NCBI RefSeq assembly: GCF_009857475.1
Contig: NZ_WWCJ01000022.1
Span: forward strand, 27,272-91,271
DNA length: 64,000 nt
From: Pseudoduganella guangdongensis
GTDB lineage: Bacteria; Pseudomonadota; Gammaproteobacteria; Burkholderiales; Burkholderiaceae_D
Direction: 5' to 3'
Part shown: positions 62,967-64,000 of the stretch, piece after piece
How the letters are laid out: every line of letters begins with the position of its first letter
Numbering within the stretch: position 1 is the stretch's first letter
Position numbers and translations under genes: made by a program
Notes under the pieces: generated by a model
Told to the model about the DNA's origin: nothing
Databases searched by the model: none
The model's input: the letters and a program-made list of their open reading frames with translations, nothing else

Positions 62967-63667
62967 CCCTGGCGCGCCGGCTCACTGCCGAAGCGCTCGG
63001 CACCGCGCTGTTGCTGGCCATGGTGGTGGGCTCCGCCATCATGGCCGAGCGCCTGGCCGGCGGCAATGCCGCCCTCGCCCTTCTCGCCAGCGCCCTCGCC
63101 TCCGGCGCCGGGCTGCTGGCACTGCTGCTGGCGTTCGGCGACATTTCCGGGGCCCACTTCAACCCCGCCGTCACTTTATCCGAAGCCTGGCAAGGCAAGA
63201 TGGCTTGGCGCGCGGCTGGCGCCTATGCCGCGGCGCAAACCGGCGGCGCCTTCGCGGGCGTGGCAGCCGCGCACCTGATGTTCGGCGAACCGGTCTTCGG
63301 CATTGCCACGCTGGCGCGCAGCGGCGGCGGAATATGGTGGAGTGAATTTGTGGCCACCTTCGGCCTGGTGACGGTCGGCCTCGCCTGCGCGCGCGCCAGG
63401 CCCGCCATGGCGCCGTTCGCGATCGCCGCCTACATCGTTTCCGCCTACTGGTTCACCGCCTCCTCCTCCTTCGCCAATCCCGCGCTGACACTCGCGCGGG
63501 CGGCGACGGACACCGTGGCCGGCATCCGCTTGGGCGATGTGGCAGCCTACATCTCAGCCCAACTGCTTGGCGCACTTGCCGCCAGTACCCTCCTTGCTTG
63601 GCTATATCATCCGCGTGGGAACGAGGTCGCTTTGCCGGTAGTGCTCCAGGATCACCGAATCCAGTAG
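62963..63667 (+). CDS. Aquaporin-family channel lacking the selectivity-filter arginine
   Basis: This 234-residue MIP-family channel has six membrane helices and two half-helices with NPA boxes: AHFNPAVT (about residue 67) and SFANPALTLARAATDT (about residue 172). In water channels the residue right after the second NPA is the ar/R Arg; here it is Leu, as in arginine-less relatives such as AqpS. The start ATG overlaps the xdhB stop (ATGA), tying it to the purine operon. Urea, ammonia or a small purine product is a possible cargo, by inference. The last 20 residues overlap an opposing small ORF. Confidence 0.88.
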   Translation: MTLARRLTAEALGTALLLAMVVGSAIMAERLAGGNAALALLASALASGAGLLALLLAFGDISGAHFNPAVTLSEAWQGKMAWRAAGAYAAAQTGGAFAGVAAAHLMFGEPVFGIATLARSGGGIWWSEFVATFGLVTVGLACARARPAMAPFAIAAYIVSAYWFTASSSFANPALTLARAATDTVAGIRLGDVAAYISAQLLGALAASTLLAWLYHPRGNEVALPVVLQDHRIQ

Positions 63668-63808
63668 CCTGACACGCTCCATGAGATCACGCGCATTGGC
63701 GGCCGTCTGCGCCAGGTTGACATGCGACTTGCCTTCCAATCTGGCACCCGCCAAGACCGATTCGCACCAGCGACGCGTGCGACCGATATATGAATCCAGC
63801 GCGAGCAC
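63602..63808 (-). CDS. Hypothetical small protein, possibly truncated by an IS end
   Basis: A 68-residue helical protein starting at GTG (63808), with no recognised family. Its sequence is balanced and charged (RTRRWCESVLAGARLEGKSH), unlike an antisense artefact, and its 3' end overlaps the aquaporin 3' end by 66 nt. The start is only 13 nt from the presumed IS200/IS605-type end at 63821, and the frame stays open into it, so an original N-terminus may have been lost. Confidence 0.4.
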   Translation of the reverse strand: MLALDSYIGRTRRWCESVLAGARLEGKSHVNLAQTAANARDLMERVRLLDSVILEHYRQSDLVPTRMI

Positions 63809-63820
63809 GGAGTTAGGGCA

Positions 63821-64000
63821 TTGACATCCTCCCCCACCTCGGCCTCCGGCCGCCGCTTACGCGGGAAGGAGGAGGATTCCTGCTGCGCCACTACCAGCAG
63901 TGGGCTGGCATAGTCCGCTTCGGAGGGTTCCTGCTGTTGACGGCATTACTACACCATTCACTACACAGGCTAACCGGGCGTCGTCCCGCCCTTCGCTTCG
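63821..64000 (-). mobile_element. IS200/IS605-type right end with candidate TnpB guide RNA, cut by window edge
   Basis: On the minus strand the segment runs through GGAATCCTCC, several GC-rich hairpins (CCGC/GCGG, CGGCC/GGCCG) and ends GGGGGAGGATGTCAA at 63821. This TTGACATCCTCCCC terminus with a preceding structured region is typical of IS605/IS1341-type elements, whose right end encodes the TnpB omega (re)RNA. A frame ending at a stop at 63970-63972 (EAKGGTTPG) could be the TnpB tail. The transposase and TnpB body are outside, so this rests on pattern memory. Confidence 0.5.

Overview
The window looks like a chromosomal segment of a GC-rich betaproteobacterium of the family Oxalobacteraceae (Massilia / Duganella / Janthinobacterium type). 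Supporting this are the thrS-infC-rpmI-rplT-pheS-pheT-ihfA-merR block, type IV minor pilins, an ETF-ubiquinone oxidoreductase, 3-hydroxybutyrate/ketone-body genes and many dispersed palindromic repeats. The genus assignment is inference; no rRNA is present.

Layout. 0-2 kb: minus-strand minor-pilin operon (pilin, FimT, PilV, PilW cut by the left edge). 2-6.2 kb: OmpR-type two-component pair and a divergent chemoreceptor. 6.3-9.3 kb: Crp-like regulator facing a NarX/NarL-type pair. 9.4-17.6 kb: translation operon (thrS to merR) preceded by two identical tandem tRNA genes. 17.7-23.3 kb: cation diffusion facilitator, a small membrane protein and a hydrolase-ridA-relA operon. 23.4-32 kb: 3-hydroxybutyrate dehydrogenase, dctA, a phosphoethanolamine transferase, scoAB, a PAS-LuxR regulator, an SDR and ETF-QO. 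32-34 kb: flagellin and a FliK-like protein.

35-63.7 kb is dominated by purine-to-pyruvate catabolism. The glyoxylate branch (LysR; gcl-hyi-glxR-glycerate kinase-pyk) comes first. After two envelope proteins come guanine deaminase and HIU hydrolase, then a Tsx-like porin, an NCS2 permease and an 8-oxoguanine-deaminase-like enzyme. After an interlude (DUF3060 protein, PHB-depolymerase-like esterase, YaiI) follow a histidine-ammonia-lyase-like gene, cytochrome-c urate oxidase PuuD, a second LysR, a UraD-allantoate amidohydrolase fusion, an AzgA-type permease, xdhA-xdhB and a translationally coupled aquaporin. Together these cover guanine, xanthine and 8-oxoguanine to urate, 5-hydroxyisourate, OHCU and allantoin, then allantoate to ureidoglycine, and finally glyoxylate to pyruvate. 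Allantoinase, ureidoglycolate lyase and xdhC are not in the window.

The least expected structure is a set of palindromic intergenic repeats (at least three sequence families, nine copies). Almost all abut a stop codon. One has become the C-terminal coding sequence of the chemoreceptor, one separates pheS from pheT, and one separates an esterase gene from a diverged relic of its own 3' end. The right edge holds what looks like an IS200/IS605-type end with a candidate TnpB guide RNA; its transposon body would lie outside. Other items worth a look are an arginine-less aquaporin coupled to xanthine dehydrogenase, an ammonia-lyase next to puuD, an AUA start for infC, and three phased CCTGA repeats upstream of the pilin operon.
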